A stretch of 64,000 bases of DNA from contig BCIA01000005.1 in the NCBI GenBank assembly GCA_001599815.1, forward strand, positions 785,088-849,087, written 5' to 3'. The notes below the pieces were generated by a model, which was not told where the DNA came from, made no database searches, and saw nothing but the letters and a program-made list of their open reading frames with translations. This DNA comes from Furcasterigmium furcatum. Its lineage: Eukaryota; Ascomycota; Sordariomycetes; Glomerellales; Plectosphaerellaceae. The position numbers and the translations under genes are program-made. Of the stretch, positions 32,120 to 42,745 are shown one piece after another (positions within the stretch are counted from its first letter, which is position 1; the number at the start of each line of letters is the position of its first letter).

Positions 32120-33208
32120 ATGTCTAACGACACCGAACCTTTCTTTCCGAGCTACACTACTTGCGATGAGGTGTCCGATCTCTGCCCCGTCGAAGCAACT
32201 CTCTACGGCGACTACTTTACGACTGCCGCCTGCGCTATCTATGCCTTCGGTTTCGCGACCCTCTTGATAATCCAAGCCTACTTCGCCGGGAGGGGCACAT
32301 CCTGGTCCTTCACCATCTGGCTGGCCATTGGTACCGTGCTTGAACTCGTCGGCTACGTAGCCCGAACCATCATGTCGTACAATCCGTGGAGCTTCGAGGC
32401 CTTCCTGGCGCAAAACATGGCACTGGTGCTGGGGCCGACATTCACTGCAGCTGCCACCTCTGTTACCTTCAAGTTCCTGGTTCTCTGGTACGGCGCCGAG
32501 TGGTCGCTGGTCAGGCCCGGCCTGCTGCCATACATCTTCGTGGGCTCGGACTTTGTGTCCATCATGATACAGAGCGCTGGTGGCGGAATGGCATCGGCTT
32601 CGACCGGCGGCGACAACACCACCATGGCAGACCTGGGCTCCGCATTACTCAATACAGGAGTCATATTCCAAGTTATCAACATGGTGGTTTGCGGCGGCCT
32701 GATGATCCTTTTCATGGTTCGTCGCAACAAGGGGAAGAAGCAGGGGCTGAGCAAGATCACCTCCAACACCAACAGGCGCTGGACGCAGGGAGTCCTGACG
32801 CCCAAGTCCGAGAGGGTGCCGGAGCCCAAGTTCGGATACGGACACGGTCAGGATCAGAAGCAGGTTCGCATTTTCGTTTGGGCTCTCGCCGTAGCCTACA
32901 TCGCGATTCTGACCCGCTGCATCTACCGGTAAGCCGACTTCCTCAACCGGCGAGTACTCAAAAGCCACCTGCTGACCATTTCCGCATCCAGAGTGCCAGA
33001 GATGACCATGGGCTGGGGCAGCGAGCTGCAGAAAAACGAGACGACCTTCCTGATTCTCGACGGTGCCATGATGCTTCTCGCGACAAGCATCGTCACGATC
33101 GTCCACCCGGCTAAGTTTTTCCCTTTCATGACACGCGAGATGGCGACGGAGAACAACAAGGCCGAGTTTTCTGACGCGGAGAGTCACGAAATGAGGCCGA
33201 TGAATTAA
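32120..33208 (+). CDS. RTA1-like seven-transmembrane protein
   Basis: Two exons, 32120-32928 and 32992-33208, with a 63-nt intron (GCTGAC branch); 341 residues. The start is the ATG at 32120; the frame is open upstream but has no ATG there. Seven hydrophobic spans are visible. The RTA1 domain signatures include GTVLELVGYVAR in span 3, the SDFVSIMIQSAGGGM loop, GVIFQVINM, and at the splice junction TRCIYRVPEM. Fungal RTA1-like proteins include RTA1/RTM1 (resistance to aminocholesterol and molasses toxins) and RSB1 (sphingoid-base export). A role in lipid movement or stress resistance at the plasma membrane is therefore likely. The C-terminal tail is short, acidic and cytosolic. Confidence 0.9.
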
Positions 33209-33566
33209 GATGCCCAAGGATACATCATCTGCTGGGGCAACGAATATCGGGGCCCCCGGGACCTAGACGGACGAACTACCACAGTCAAGGAGAATGGAGT
33301 TTTCTTGGATTTCAGTGCGAGATTTTGAGAAATGTCGGACGCCTTGAAATGGAAACTGGTCTACTTTGCTAGTTATCCAACTCTCCATAGCCTCGATAGT
33401 CGAGACACAGCAGGAGCAGTAGTACCAAGATAGAGCCCAGGCTAACAGTAATGAAACTCTGCTTAGCACATTAAGCGAGGAGGAGCAACGTGAAATAATA
33501 TCCCCGACCGCCCCTTAAATAACTGTTAGGCGGGCTACCTTGGTGATCACAGATTACCTCAAGATA
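33209..33566. other. Intergenic between RTA1-like gene and decayed factor gene
   Basis: No gene seen; somewhat AT-richer than its surroundings. Confidence 0.45.
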
Positions 33567-34150
33567 TTAAAGCGGTAGCTCCAGGCCGGCAATCCGGGGG
33601 TACCGGAACGCGCCGCGCGGGGGCATGTTCCTGAGAGCCAGAGGCGCGACGGCCGACCAGTGGGCTGCCGTGGGCGGGTTGTGCACGATATAGTACATGA
33701 AGGGCTGGTTGATGAGGGATCTGAGCTTGACGAACCGGACCTGGATCATGTGGGCGAGCTCCCCCTTCGAGGGGCCCTGGTCGAGGTGCTGATGAAGCAG
33801 GGGCGGCAGGGCGTTCAAGCAGTCGTCGAGCTGCCCTCAAACTGAGTGGCCATGCTGGCCAGGCCGCTGATCCTGTCGGCGGTCCATCCGCCGGGCCCCT
33901 CGCTATGGAAGGCCTCCCACGCCCTCTCGTGAAACCGACGCAGAGTGATCGCCATCTCGTCGTGTCCACGGCTGCCAACCGATCCACCGCCGGTACGGTC
34001 CTCGTGGGGCCCGCGGAGAATGACGGCGACGCTCCTTTGATTCCTGCCGCACGGTCACTCGATCCGCAGTTCAGCTCTGTTGTTCATCCAGATCTGCATA
34101 GCAATGCTGTATTCGGCCTGAAGATCTTAAGGTTCGGGCCGGCTTCACGC
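33567..34150 (-). pseudogene. Decayed Zn2Cys6 transcription factor (C-terminal remnant)
   Basis: On the minus strand the last 80 codons (33818-33567) read like the C-terminus of a fungal-specific transcription factor (MIQVRFVKLRSLINQPFMYY, where intact proteins have RF..CR.LI.RPF.YY). Upstream pieces (RRFHERAWEAF, GGWTADRISGLASMATQFEG, AEYSIAMQIWMNNRAEL) belong to the same domain but lie in another frame, and an internal TGA (near 34064) interrupts them. A one-base frameshift near 33840 separates the segments. No zinc cluster or start is found. A remnant of a regulator is the best reading. Confidence 0.55.
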
Positions 34151-34911
34151 AGAACGACCACGGGGGCCTGGAGGACTATTGGCCATGTGCAGTAATTTGT
34201 CTCTGAGTTGCAAAGAAATGCGAGGATGTGCCACGACAGAGGTTTACCTGTCGGCGCTTATGCATACCTAGGAACACCGGGCAGCAGTCTATTCGCTCAT
34301 AGACCTTAGACCAATCGGTTCAGCTGAAGAAGGTGCATGAAGTTGAGACAATCCACAGAACAAGCCGAGCGGTCTTTTCCGAGGCGACGATAAGTCCCTA
34401 TTCACAAGTTTAATTGCGATATCGAGGGAGAAATTTCTTGGTTAAGATAATTAATCTAATCTTCACCCTTCTCTAGAAAACTGCACGTCTGTTCTAGAAT
34501 CCGATATCCGACACCTTGCTCCCGTCCTTGGCGAACACGGGCCGCGTCTTAGCGTGCGGGACGGGGAGAAACCGAGACATTGAGGGAACCGAGACATCAC
34601 GAGTGCATGCAAGGCTAAGAACAGTGGGCTCCCTCACCGGTCAACCTAATCCGGAGCAAGTACGTGGCTCTTGTGCTTGTGATGCTGTGATATCCGCCAA
34701 TGGGGGGACGGAGACGCTGGGATTCAACGTCTTTGACTGGGAAAATGAATGCAGTGCCTTCACAATGTTATCCCTGGTCACCCTCAAGTATAAAGAGCAC
34801 ATCCACCGGCATCAATAAGAAGGTTCTTTCACTTTGTTGACAACCGTCGCCATCCTGTGATCTCTTCACCCCATCCCCTCTAACTTCTACCTCCCAAAAC
34901 ACCACTTCATC
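34151..34911. other. Intergenic, promoter of the HsbA-type gene
   Basis: No gene seen. The part from about 34370 to 34510 is AT-rich compared with the window. A TATAAAG box is at 34789-34795. Confidence 0.5.
34789..34795 (+). promoter_or_regulatory. TATA box of the HsbA-type gene
   Basis: TATAAAG, 117 nt before the ATG at 34912, plus strand. Confidence 0.5.
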
Positions 34912-35640
34912 ATGCGTTTTTCCGTCCTCACGTCCGCCGTTGCCGCATTGGCCGTTTGCAGCACCGCCGTCTTTGGCCAGATCACGCCTGAAGATGTAGT
35001 TGACAACATCAGATCGCTGACTACCAAGTCGCAAGCTATTCAGGCACCTGCACAAAGCATTACCATTATCAACGGGCCACTGATCATCATCGGCCAGGGC
35101 CCTTTCCCGGTGAGAACCCGCCAATATTGCCCAGATGCCTTTCCCTCGGCATATCTGGCACGTCCCCTGAGTCAACGCAATACTGACATGCCTTCGTGTC
35201 AAAGCAAATCATCTTCGGCTTTGCCGATATCGTGACCACCGCGACCGCTGCTATTACTCAGATGCAGGGCATGGCGCCTGTGCCCGCCGGAGCACAGTCT
35301 GACGCTATCTTCAATGCGTTCCGTGAGTTTGTGCGGGTGCATCAGGTACTCCTCAACATCCTCATTGGCAAGGCGGGCCTCTTCACCATTGTGCCTATCA
35401 TTGGCCAGCCTGTCGCGGCTGTTCTACGTCAAGTCGAAAGTGTTGTCGATGTAAGTGTCCCCTCTCGCTCCGAGAAGCGTGGGAAACTGGAAAAGATGAC
35501 TGATATGATGGCAGACAATTGCTTTCGCGTTGATCGACAACGTGCAGAGCAGGGCCACGGATCTCCAGAACCAGGCTGGCAGTCTTTCCATGACGATTGG
35601 TGTGGCCATCGACAGCTTCGACGGTCTCTCTCTTACCTAG
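34912..35640 (+). CDS. HsbA-type hydrophobic surface-binding / cell-wall protein
   Basis: Three exons, 34912-35109, 35205-35450 and 35515-35640; introns 95 and 64 nt; 189 residues. A signal peptide (MRFSVLTSAVAALAVCSTAVFG) is followed by one helical domain of about 165 residues with regular hydrophobic spacing and no cysteines. Its pattern (ITPEDVVDNIRSLTTKSQ at the start, NVQSRATDLQNQ near the end) fits the HsbA / cell-wall galactomannoprotein family. Aspergillus HsbA adsorbs to hydrophobic surfaces and recruits cutinase; Mp1-type relatives bind lipids. A secreted surface-coating or lipid-binding role is likely. Confidence 0.78.
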
Positions 35641-35959
35641 GGCAGATGGCGGCAAGGGCACACCGGGCTGCTGCGTAGGAACGTGTGCAGCTTCAGATTA
35701 TTACATTCTCCAGGCCAATTGGTCTCTGGCGGTTGTCACAGGTCGACATATGCGGTGATCACAGGACCTCCGCTTTGACTTCCGCCTATTGCGTGTATCG
35801 ATAGTTAAGTTGAGGGGTTACTTGACTACGCTAGTGAATCTATCGACGGCCATCCGTCATCAAGATCCAACTTAAGCCTCATGCAGGAAACGTGGGCCAA
35901 AAGGCAGCAAGCAGCGAGAGGTATTCAGTGAAACAATCCAGAAGACGTAATGTTCATTT
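35641..35959. other. Intergenic, convergent 3' ends
   Basis: No gene seen; it separates two genes that face each other. Confidence 0.5.
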
Positions 35960-38295
35960 TCAGAGCCAGCCGAGATCACCAGCCATGCCAATGCCGACGT
36001 ATCCCTCCTCCCAGAAATGCATCTCAGGAATCGTAATATCCATTTCTCCCTGCAACTCCGCATCCGATATCGCCACGTCGGCCAGGCGATAATTCTCTGT
36101 GTACTCCGTGAAGTCAGCTGCCGCCGAAGTTGACATGTTTCTCCCCAGCTTGTCCTGGAACGAACGGAGGAGCTCCAGCCGCGTGCGCATCTGCGAGTTG
36201 CCTCGCTGAGACATACGTTCCATTATCGCAATGGACCCATCTGTGGCCTCCTCCAGTCTCTGGCCTTGGAAGGCCGGCATGCAAGCGGCCAGAGTGAGCA
36301 CTGTTGTTGCGGCGAAGAGGTTTTCAGCGTCGACGTATCCGTACGTAGCTGCCCCGGGTCAGAAGATAGATCGACGGAGGTCGGGACAGCTCGTACCTAT
36401 TGAATCCAGACGTGACAAGATCGAAAAAATATCGTAGCTATCCATAGCTGCCTCAATACACCGCCAAACAATAGCCATAGTCGCTCGTGGCTGGTCGGTA
36501 AATGCATCTGGCTGCTCCGGACTCGCCGCGGTCCCGGAGGTAGCCTTCATATGGCGCCGAACAACGTGGAACAGAAGAGGCCGAGTCAGAACGATGATGG
36601 CATTATGATAGTGGAGAAACACCGACAATGATGCCGAATGCTGGGATGGAGAATCCTGGAGCGGTCGTGGCGAGGTCTGACAGTCCGCTGGGCATTGCGC
36701 CAGCCACTTGTCGAGGTCACCCAGTATTGAGAAGACACGGCTGAAGATCTCTTGTCCGCCGAGTGGCTGCAAGCCATACAACTCTGCGTTCGAGAATCAG
36801 CAAAAATGGCACGACAGATGGCCGAGGCGAAACTTACTTCGGCTGATGGTGCCGTGGATCGTCGACATTTGGGCATATTGCCAGAGGAAGTGTCCCCGAC
36901 GCTCGTTTCCGTCATGATATGTCCGTAATGGTGTTATTTAACAAATCAAACGTGGGGATAGACAAATTTTGAGCCTAACTTACAGATGGAAGGGGCCTCG
37001 AGACGCTGATATCATGATCATCGACCCCGAGGGGATAGCCGTTCTTAGAACTGATGATCCTGAGGCTCTCAGTCAGCAACACAACAGGTTCAAGCACGCA
37101 AATAACGTTGACACACCTATTCATGCTGTAGACCGCCCACCACGTCCGTCTTCGATGCTCACGCATACCGAGATCCATCGGCGTCGAGGGTGGCAGGTCA
37201 CGATGAAGACCCATCGCGACGCCCATGCGCTCTGCGAGACTGATCTTCGCCAAGGAGTCAGCAACTTCCCAACACTAACGAGTCCGCGCTCACATATGTG
37301 TATGCTTTGTTGCTCTGGTCCAGGATCTGCATAAAGTACGCCAGCATGGACAATACCTCGACGAAGAGGAGCGAGGTATCCTCATGAGCGTCGGGGAGCT
37401 GATGCAACGCCTTCAGGAAATACGAATATCCCGGGGGGCCGTCGTTGCTAGTCCACTGGTTGATGGAGTAGAGTTGCCCAAATGCGAAAACGAGCATCGT
37501 CTGGCAATACGACAGCCTGGTGTCCCGGGAGGAGAGGTCGAGACTTCGTTCCTGATACATCGAGTTGAGTCGGCCTTTGAACAGCAAGGGGTCGACAAAG
37601 GCAAATAGCAAGCCAAGGTGTTTGTGATAGGCATCGAAAAGCATGTGAGCTGTGTCGCGTGGCGGCAAATCCAGTTGAATGACACTGTTGCTGGCTTCGA
37701 CGGACCACGAAGGGGATGCCTCGGTCAACGGATCAGGGGGCTCGCGTACTGCTGCCGTAATCGACCATCCCCTCTGTTGCTCATGCAGGGCTTCTTTGAG
37801 CCTGACGCTGAATGTTGAAGAAGAGGCTGAGTTGCCATGGTAGACGGTAACATTCTCGGCCTCTGGATACAGGCTGGGGTTAAGGTCGATTCTGCCAGTG
37901 CGGTTCGCCCACCGCCGGTGGACGAGCTGGGACTCTCCCGAGCCGAGAACCAAGAAAGCCTCGCTGTCTAGATCGTCCGCGTGGTCTGGAAGATCTGAAG
38001 CCACCTCTTCGTTTCCAGGGGTATGTGGTAGTGACACGGCACTGTTCACGTGCGCCGATGTCGCCTCTGTTCCATCATGGCCTCCTTCATACACACACTT
38101 CTGGCTGCTCAGGCGGCACGTTCTGCATTGGAGCTCTCCGCTACATTTGGTCTTCCTCTTTCGACACCGCTCACACCTAGTCCCGCCCGGTCAGCTGGGT
38201 CTGAGTGATGACACACCAGGTTCCGAAACTTACGCGCGCAGCGACCGGGACTTCCGCAAAGAATGCTGTGAGACCCTGGAACCGGAAGCCTCCAT
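35960..38295 (-). CDS. Zn2Cys6 transcription factor, likely local regulator
   Basis: Seven exons on the minus strand: 38295-38234, 38176-37294, 37244-37117, 37050-36984, 36901-36838, 36783-36397 and 36348-35960; all phases agree; 659 residues. The first intron splits the zinc cluster, which the join restores as CERCRKRKTKCSGELQC plus two further Cys (C-x2-C-x6-C-x5-C-x2-C-x6-C). The middle is a fungal-specific transcription-factor domain: DAYHKHLGLLFAFVDP, then across a splice KAYTYISLAERMGVAMGLHR, then RRRTWWAVYSMN and SKNGYPLGVDD. It is divergent from the DUF1989 gene with 268 nt between starts. A perfect 17-bp CGGA-inverted-repeat palindrome lies in that gap, 109 nt upstream of this start, and recurs upstream of the Dal5-like transporter. 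I infer autoregulation plus control of both. Confidence 0.88.
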
Positions 38296-38403
38296 ATTGT
38301 TTGAAGGTTGAAGGAGCTGGGGTAGCTCCGATCTGATGCATCGCTCGTGGGGCCGAGTCGGAAGGGGGATCGGGAGGGATGGAAGTTCTGATGTACCCCT
38401 TTC

Positions 38404-38420
38404 GATCGGAAGTTCCGATC
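38404..38420. promoter_or_regulatory. Palindromic operator GATCGGA-N3-TCCGATC (site 1)
   Basis: A perfect inverted repeat in the 268-nt divergent promoter between the Zn2Cys6 factor (start 38295, minus) and the DUF1989 gene (start 38564, plus). Zn2Cys6 dimers bind paired CGG triplets; each arm here contains CGG/CCG. The same 14 fixed bases recur at 40521-40537. Confidence 0.6.
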
Positions 38421-38563
38421 AAAAGCGGGACTCGGTTTGCGACTAAGCCGTGGCTGAACTGATAAAGGACCGCCACCAAAACTCGGGTTTTGTTCGCAGT
38501 GTACCAGAGTCAGCAACCCCTTGCTCGTATCATAGGCAACGGTCACTTATATTTCTCTTCATC

Positions 38564-39611
38564 ATGATTTCCAAGCTGGATGACCCCCCGGCTGCCTACC
38601 AAGCGGACAGCGACTCCAAATCGCCACTCCGGGTCGACCAAAAGCTCTATGGCCGCATTGGGACAACTAGCATCGAGTCCGGCACTAGGCGACTCGTGCG
38701 CCGGCTGGTTGTTGAACCCAGGACCGCCGAGGCCTGGGTGGTGCCGGCCAGGACGGTCTGTCGGATCTCCACCCCTCACGGCCCTCAGGTTGGAGATCTC
38801 AACATCTGGAACCGCCAAAATGCCCGAGAGCACATGTGGACAGCAAGGTCGAGACAGCTGCACTCGAGTCATCTGAGAACTTTTGATCGTCTTTGGAGCT
38901 GCCTCCCATACATGCGGCCACTAGCCACCGTCGTAAGCGTAAGAAAACTCCCAGTTCATTTACTCGTTGCCCATGCTGACAGGATTGAAGAACACACTGG
39001 AGCAAGACGCACTCGACTCACATGGTGGTCGTGTACATGACCTCCTCGGCACCCGCTGCGATCCTTACAGTAAGACAGACTGAATGAAACGGTTGATCTT
39101 GTTGGCCATGACTGACATGATCATCGGGCGAAGTTAATAAAGTGCTTACCGGCAAGAGCTACGACTACCACTGCCACTCGAACCTCACGCGAGCCGTGCT
39201 GCCTCTTGGGTTGACCGAGAGCGACATCCACGACAACATCAATCTTTTCCAGCACACCGGCCTCAACAGCGATGACAAATACTACATGTGAGTCCAGGCA
39301 TCTGGAGACTAATGCACAAGGAGTTGGCCCTAACAACCGGCCGCAGCCGTCCCTGTCCCGCCCTCGCAGGGGATTACATCGAGTTCTTCGCGGAGGTAGA
39401 CTTGATCTTCGCCATGTCCGCCTGCCCGGCCGGCGACGAGTCGAACTTCGGCTGGGGCGCCATGGACGCGACCTGTCGCGCCATGGATGTCGACATCTTC
39501 GAGCTGGTCCACGAGAAGGAGGTCCTGGAGAACTGGACAGCCCCGGAAGTATCAGATTACAGCGGAGTTCATGGCCTCAAGTTCCCTTCACCGTCACCGT
39601 TGGCTACTTAG
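38564..39611 (+). CDS. DUF1989 (urea-carboxylase-associated) family protein
   Basis: Four exons, 38564-38932, 38991-39069, 39134-39287 and 39347-39611; introns 58, 64 and 59 nt; 288 residues. Joins rebuild the family blocks VPARTVCRI, GDLNIWN, HDLLGTRCDPYINKVLTG, YDYHCHSNL and RPCPALAGDYIEFFAEVDL. DUF1989 proteins in bacteria are encoded beside urea/guanidine carboxylases, and the CgdA/CgdB pair of that family acts as carboxyguanidine deiminase. The Cys in RCDPY, HCHSN and SACPAGD are candidate metal ligands. No carboxylase or allophanate hydrolase gene lies in the window. Context (divergent Zn2Cys6 factor, shared operator with a Dal5-like transporter) suggests use of a small nitrogen compound. 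The reaction in fungi is not established. No signal peptide; cytosolic. Confidence 0.85.
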
Positions 39612-39757
39612 GAAGACATCATAATGGCATAGAGTTGATCCCCGCCGGGTGTAGGAGTACTGCGACATGCATTGAATGGCGTGCACGCTGATAGGCAGAG
39701 CTAAAACTGTGCTGTTTGTTAGCCTTTTGTCTGTTGACGCTATGAACATGACCTGTT

Positions 39758-40360
39758 ATGGCGCTGAGTTCTCTCACCAAGTTATTTAATTTGTCAGTGA
39801 TACGCAGGTCTGGCGAGGGCGCGGTTTTGCGTCTCCGGATGTTCCAGGAGAGCCGGATCCCGCCCGAATCCGTCCACGTCTGGCTCTCTTTCGGAGACCG
39901 CCTGGTCAACCCGTGGCAGGGGCTCAGGGTGCGGCATTCACATTTTCCAACGCGAGCAGAGGGCGCAACAAGATGAAAATGCTGTTCGGACATATCTAGA
40001 TACGCATGACAGGGTACCACGGCGTCGGCTCTCCCAACGACCACCTCCAGGCTCTTTCGGTTTTGCGACAGTCGCGCGTGGCGCGCACCACCTCTTGGGC
40101 GGAAGACGAGAAAATTTGTCTCGCTGCGATACTTGGTCTGCCAGAGGCGGTGGTGCTAGCCACCATCAAGTCAGCATCGTGATCTGCGAATGACCAAGAT
40201 CTGGCGGAACCTGGCCAGGATACCAGCCGGAATGGCCTTCTCAATGGCCCGTCCAAGTTTGTCTATGCTAGGCTTGCGGCAGCGGGTGCGCCTGTATCAA
40301 ATGACAGTGTTCTCAGTGGGGAAGATAGAGGCACAAATGGAACCCCATGGGGTTGAGATT
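39758..40360 (+). pseudogene. Decayed HET-type protein fragment
   Basis: The segment 40006-40182 reads NDHLQALSVLRQS, then TTSWAEDEKICLAAILGL, close to the TS..EDE.ICLA.LLGL motif found in the C-terminal half of many HET-domain proteins. It ends at a TGA. The next motif of such proteins (M..iW..L..IP.G..F...P.L...G.R) follows from 40190 in a shifted frame: MTKIWRNLARIPAGMAFS. No HET domain remains. The order and spacing of two motifs across a frameshift argue for a dead fragment. Its left limit is uncertain. Confidence 0.45.
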
Positions 40361-40869
40361 CGAGTGAATGTTGACCATTGTGATACCCAAGATCTGCTTC
40401 GGAACCTCGAGACCCGGCCGTCCCCGCCTCCAATTTCGCCGTCAAGAAACCCCAGCCGGGGAAAATTGATAGCCCTCGACCAATTGCAGTACACCGCGAG
40501 CAGACTTGCTCCCCTTTGACGATCGGAACATCCGATCAACGCTAACCAGAGTCGCGCCGAGACTTGACCTCTGATGCCGACACTGCATTATCTTTACACC
40601 TCCCGATTATGCGTGTACGGGCAACCAACGGTTCCGATCAGCCTCGGCGGCCGCGACAGCCTCAAACCAGCACATCCCTGAAGTCCACCAAGGGGCTGGA
40701 AAGGGGGAGCTCCACAGGCAACCTGATCACAAGAGTGGTATAAGACAAAGGGAACTGAACTGGAAGGTCTGATTGAACACTCGGGAAAAGATCAACATCA
40801 CAAACACCCATCAGTCCGTCAGAAATCTGGCTCAAACGGTACTGCGGCACTTGACAGCTCCCATCCACC
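40361..40869. other. Intergenic, promoter of the Dal5-like transporter
   Basis: No gene seen. It contains operator site 2 and the extra half site. Confidence 0.5.
40521..40537. promoter_or_regulatory. Palindromic operator GATCGGA-N3-TCCGATC (site 2)
   Basis: Same arms as site 1 with a different 3-base centre (ACA against AGT), 333 nt upstream of the Dal5-like transporter start. A half site TTCCGATC is at 40632-40639. Likely bound by the neighbouring Zn2Cys6 factor. Confidence 0.55.
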
Positions 40870-42383
40870 ATGGACGTCCAAAAGAACCCCCCGGCCGAGT
40901 TAAGTCTCGAGCCCCGCGACGACAACAAAGAACACGAGGGCACAACGAGCGAGATTCAGATTGACCCAGCCATGGAAAAACGCGTGCTCAGACGCCTCGA
41001 CTTGCGCCTCGCCCCCCTCTTCGGCGCCCTGTACTTCATGGCGTACCTTGACCGAAGTAACATCGGCAACGCGGCCATCGCCGGCATGCCCGAGCAGCTT
41101 GGCCTGTCCGAGGCGCAGCTGAGTACCTCCATCAGCGCGTTCTACGCTACCTACGTCACCCTTATGGTACCTTACGTCCTGTCGCTCAAGAAGATCAAGG
41201 CGCACCGCGCCATCGCCGGCATGGCGACTGCATGGGCGCTGGTCACCATCGGAACCGCCTTCGCGTCGTCTTTCGCGTCTTTGTTGGCGTGCCGGTTGCT
41301 TCTTGGGATCTGTCAGGCCGGATTCTTCCCGTGCGTCAGTCTCTACATCACCATGGTCTATGACCGTCACGAGCAGGGCAGGCGGTTCGCGTACCTGTTC
41401 GCCGCGAGTGCCTTCTCGGGAATGTTCGGGGGCCTTGTCGCTACCGGGATTATGAAGATCGGGGAGGCGGGAGGACTGCGTTCGTGGAGCTGGCTCTTTA
41501 TCATCGAGGGCCTGGTGTCTCTGACTGTTGTCCCGTGGGTGTGGTACATGCTGCCCGAGACGCCGATCCAGGCCAGGTGGTGGTCCGAGGAAGAGCGCCG
41601 GATTATCCAGCTACGCGAGATGCGTCGTCAGATTTATATGGGCGCCGAGGCTTTCGACAGAAAGCAGGTCATCAGTGCCTTTAAGGATTGGAGGATGTAT
41701 ACTGGGTAAGAACGCCGCCACCCCTGGGTCCCCTCAATCGCTAACCTTCTATCCTCGTTAGGTCTCTGATTCAGATATGCCACGATCTTATCCTATACGG
41801 GTACAGCAGCTTCTTGCCCAGCATTCTTCGAAACGGTCTTGGATTCTCCAGCCTCGAAGCACAATACCTGAGCGTACCTGTCTATCTCCTGGGCGGCCTC
41901 TCATTCTTCGCCGCCGCCGTCATCGGCGACCGCTTCCAGCTGCGCGGTAGTATTCTTCTGGGCCTGGACGTCTTCTCCATCTGCGGATACGCCATCCTCT
42001 TGTCTGTGGAAAACAGCGCCGTCCGTTACTTCGCCTGCTATCTGATCGCGATTCCCCTGTACTGCGGCTCCGGGCTCAACGAGACGTGGATCGTCAACAA
42101 CGCGGCTCCGCATTACCGCCGGGCCTCGTTCCTCGGATTCTCGCAGACGATCGGCAACTTGGCGGGCGTGATTGCGCCGCAGGTGTATCGTGAGGCCCCG
42201 TACCGTTTGGGACACTGGACTTCGCTCGGCTCCGTCCTGCTTGGCATGAGTCTCATCGCACTCCACATCGCGGCCTTTTGGTTCAAGAACCGGAAGAAGG
42301 AGAGGATTGCTAGGTCCGAGATCCCTGACGATCGCAAGGTCAAGGATGGAGAGGGCAGCCTTGAATTCCGTTACGTGTACTAA
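40870..42383 (+). CDS. MFS transporter, Dal5-like anion:cation symporter family
   Basis: Two exons, 40870-41705 and 41762-42383, with a 56-nt intron; 485 residues and about 12 membrane spans in two halves. The start of span 1 (FGALYFMAYLDRSNIGNA) and the span 4-5 region (LLLGICQAGFFPCVSLYITMVY) are typical of the ACS family, which includes yeast DAL5 (allantoate/ureidosuccinate), TNA1 (nicotinate) and related permeases. Substrate cannot be read from sequence. It is preceded by a palindrome identical in arms to the one between the local Zn2Cys6 factor and the DUF1989 gene. I infer that it imports the compound, probably an organic nitrogen source, on which DUF1989 acts. Confidence 0.9.
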
Positions 42384-42745
42384 GCGAGACGCAGGACGCG
42401 ACACTCAATCTTGCGACCAGACGGGCACAAGCACAGAGACGTCCTAGTACTGCAAATATAGCGACCTGACTCGAGACAATACTCCTCTCAGACTGAATCG
42501 AATGAATGGATCTGTACATTCGGGAATCTGGATTGGAGAAAAGTACCAAATTTACATGGGGTTCAGTAGCGATGAGTGTAGGGCACTAAAGCAGTGGGCG
42601 CCCACCGAGTAAGTAGGCTCCAGAATCGAAGTCATTATTCTTCTACCACCTCTCGGTGATACTTTCTGGTCATGCAGTCCCGAGGAGTCATGCTGGGCAG
42701 CCGTCAGCTTCGTCCAGAGCACCTCGGATTACAGCTCAAGTTGCG
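42384..42745. other. Intergenic, convergent 3' ends
   Basis: No gene seen between the transporter and the Upc2-like factor, which face each other. Confidence 0.5.
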
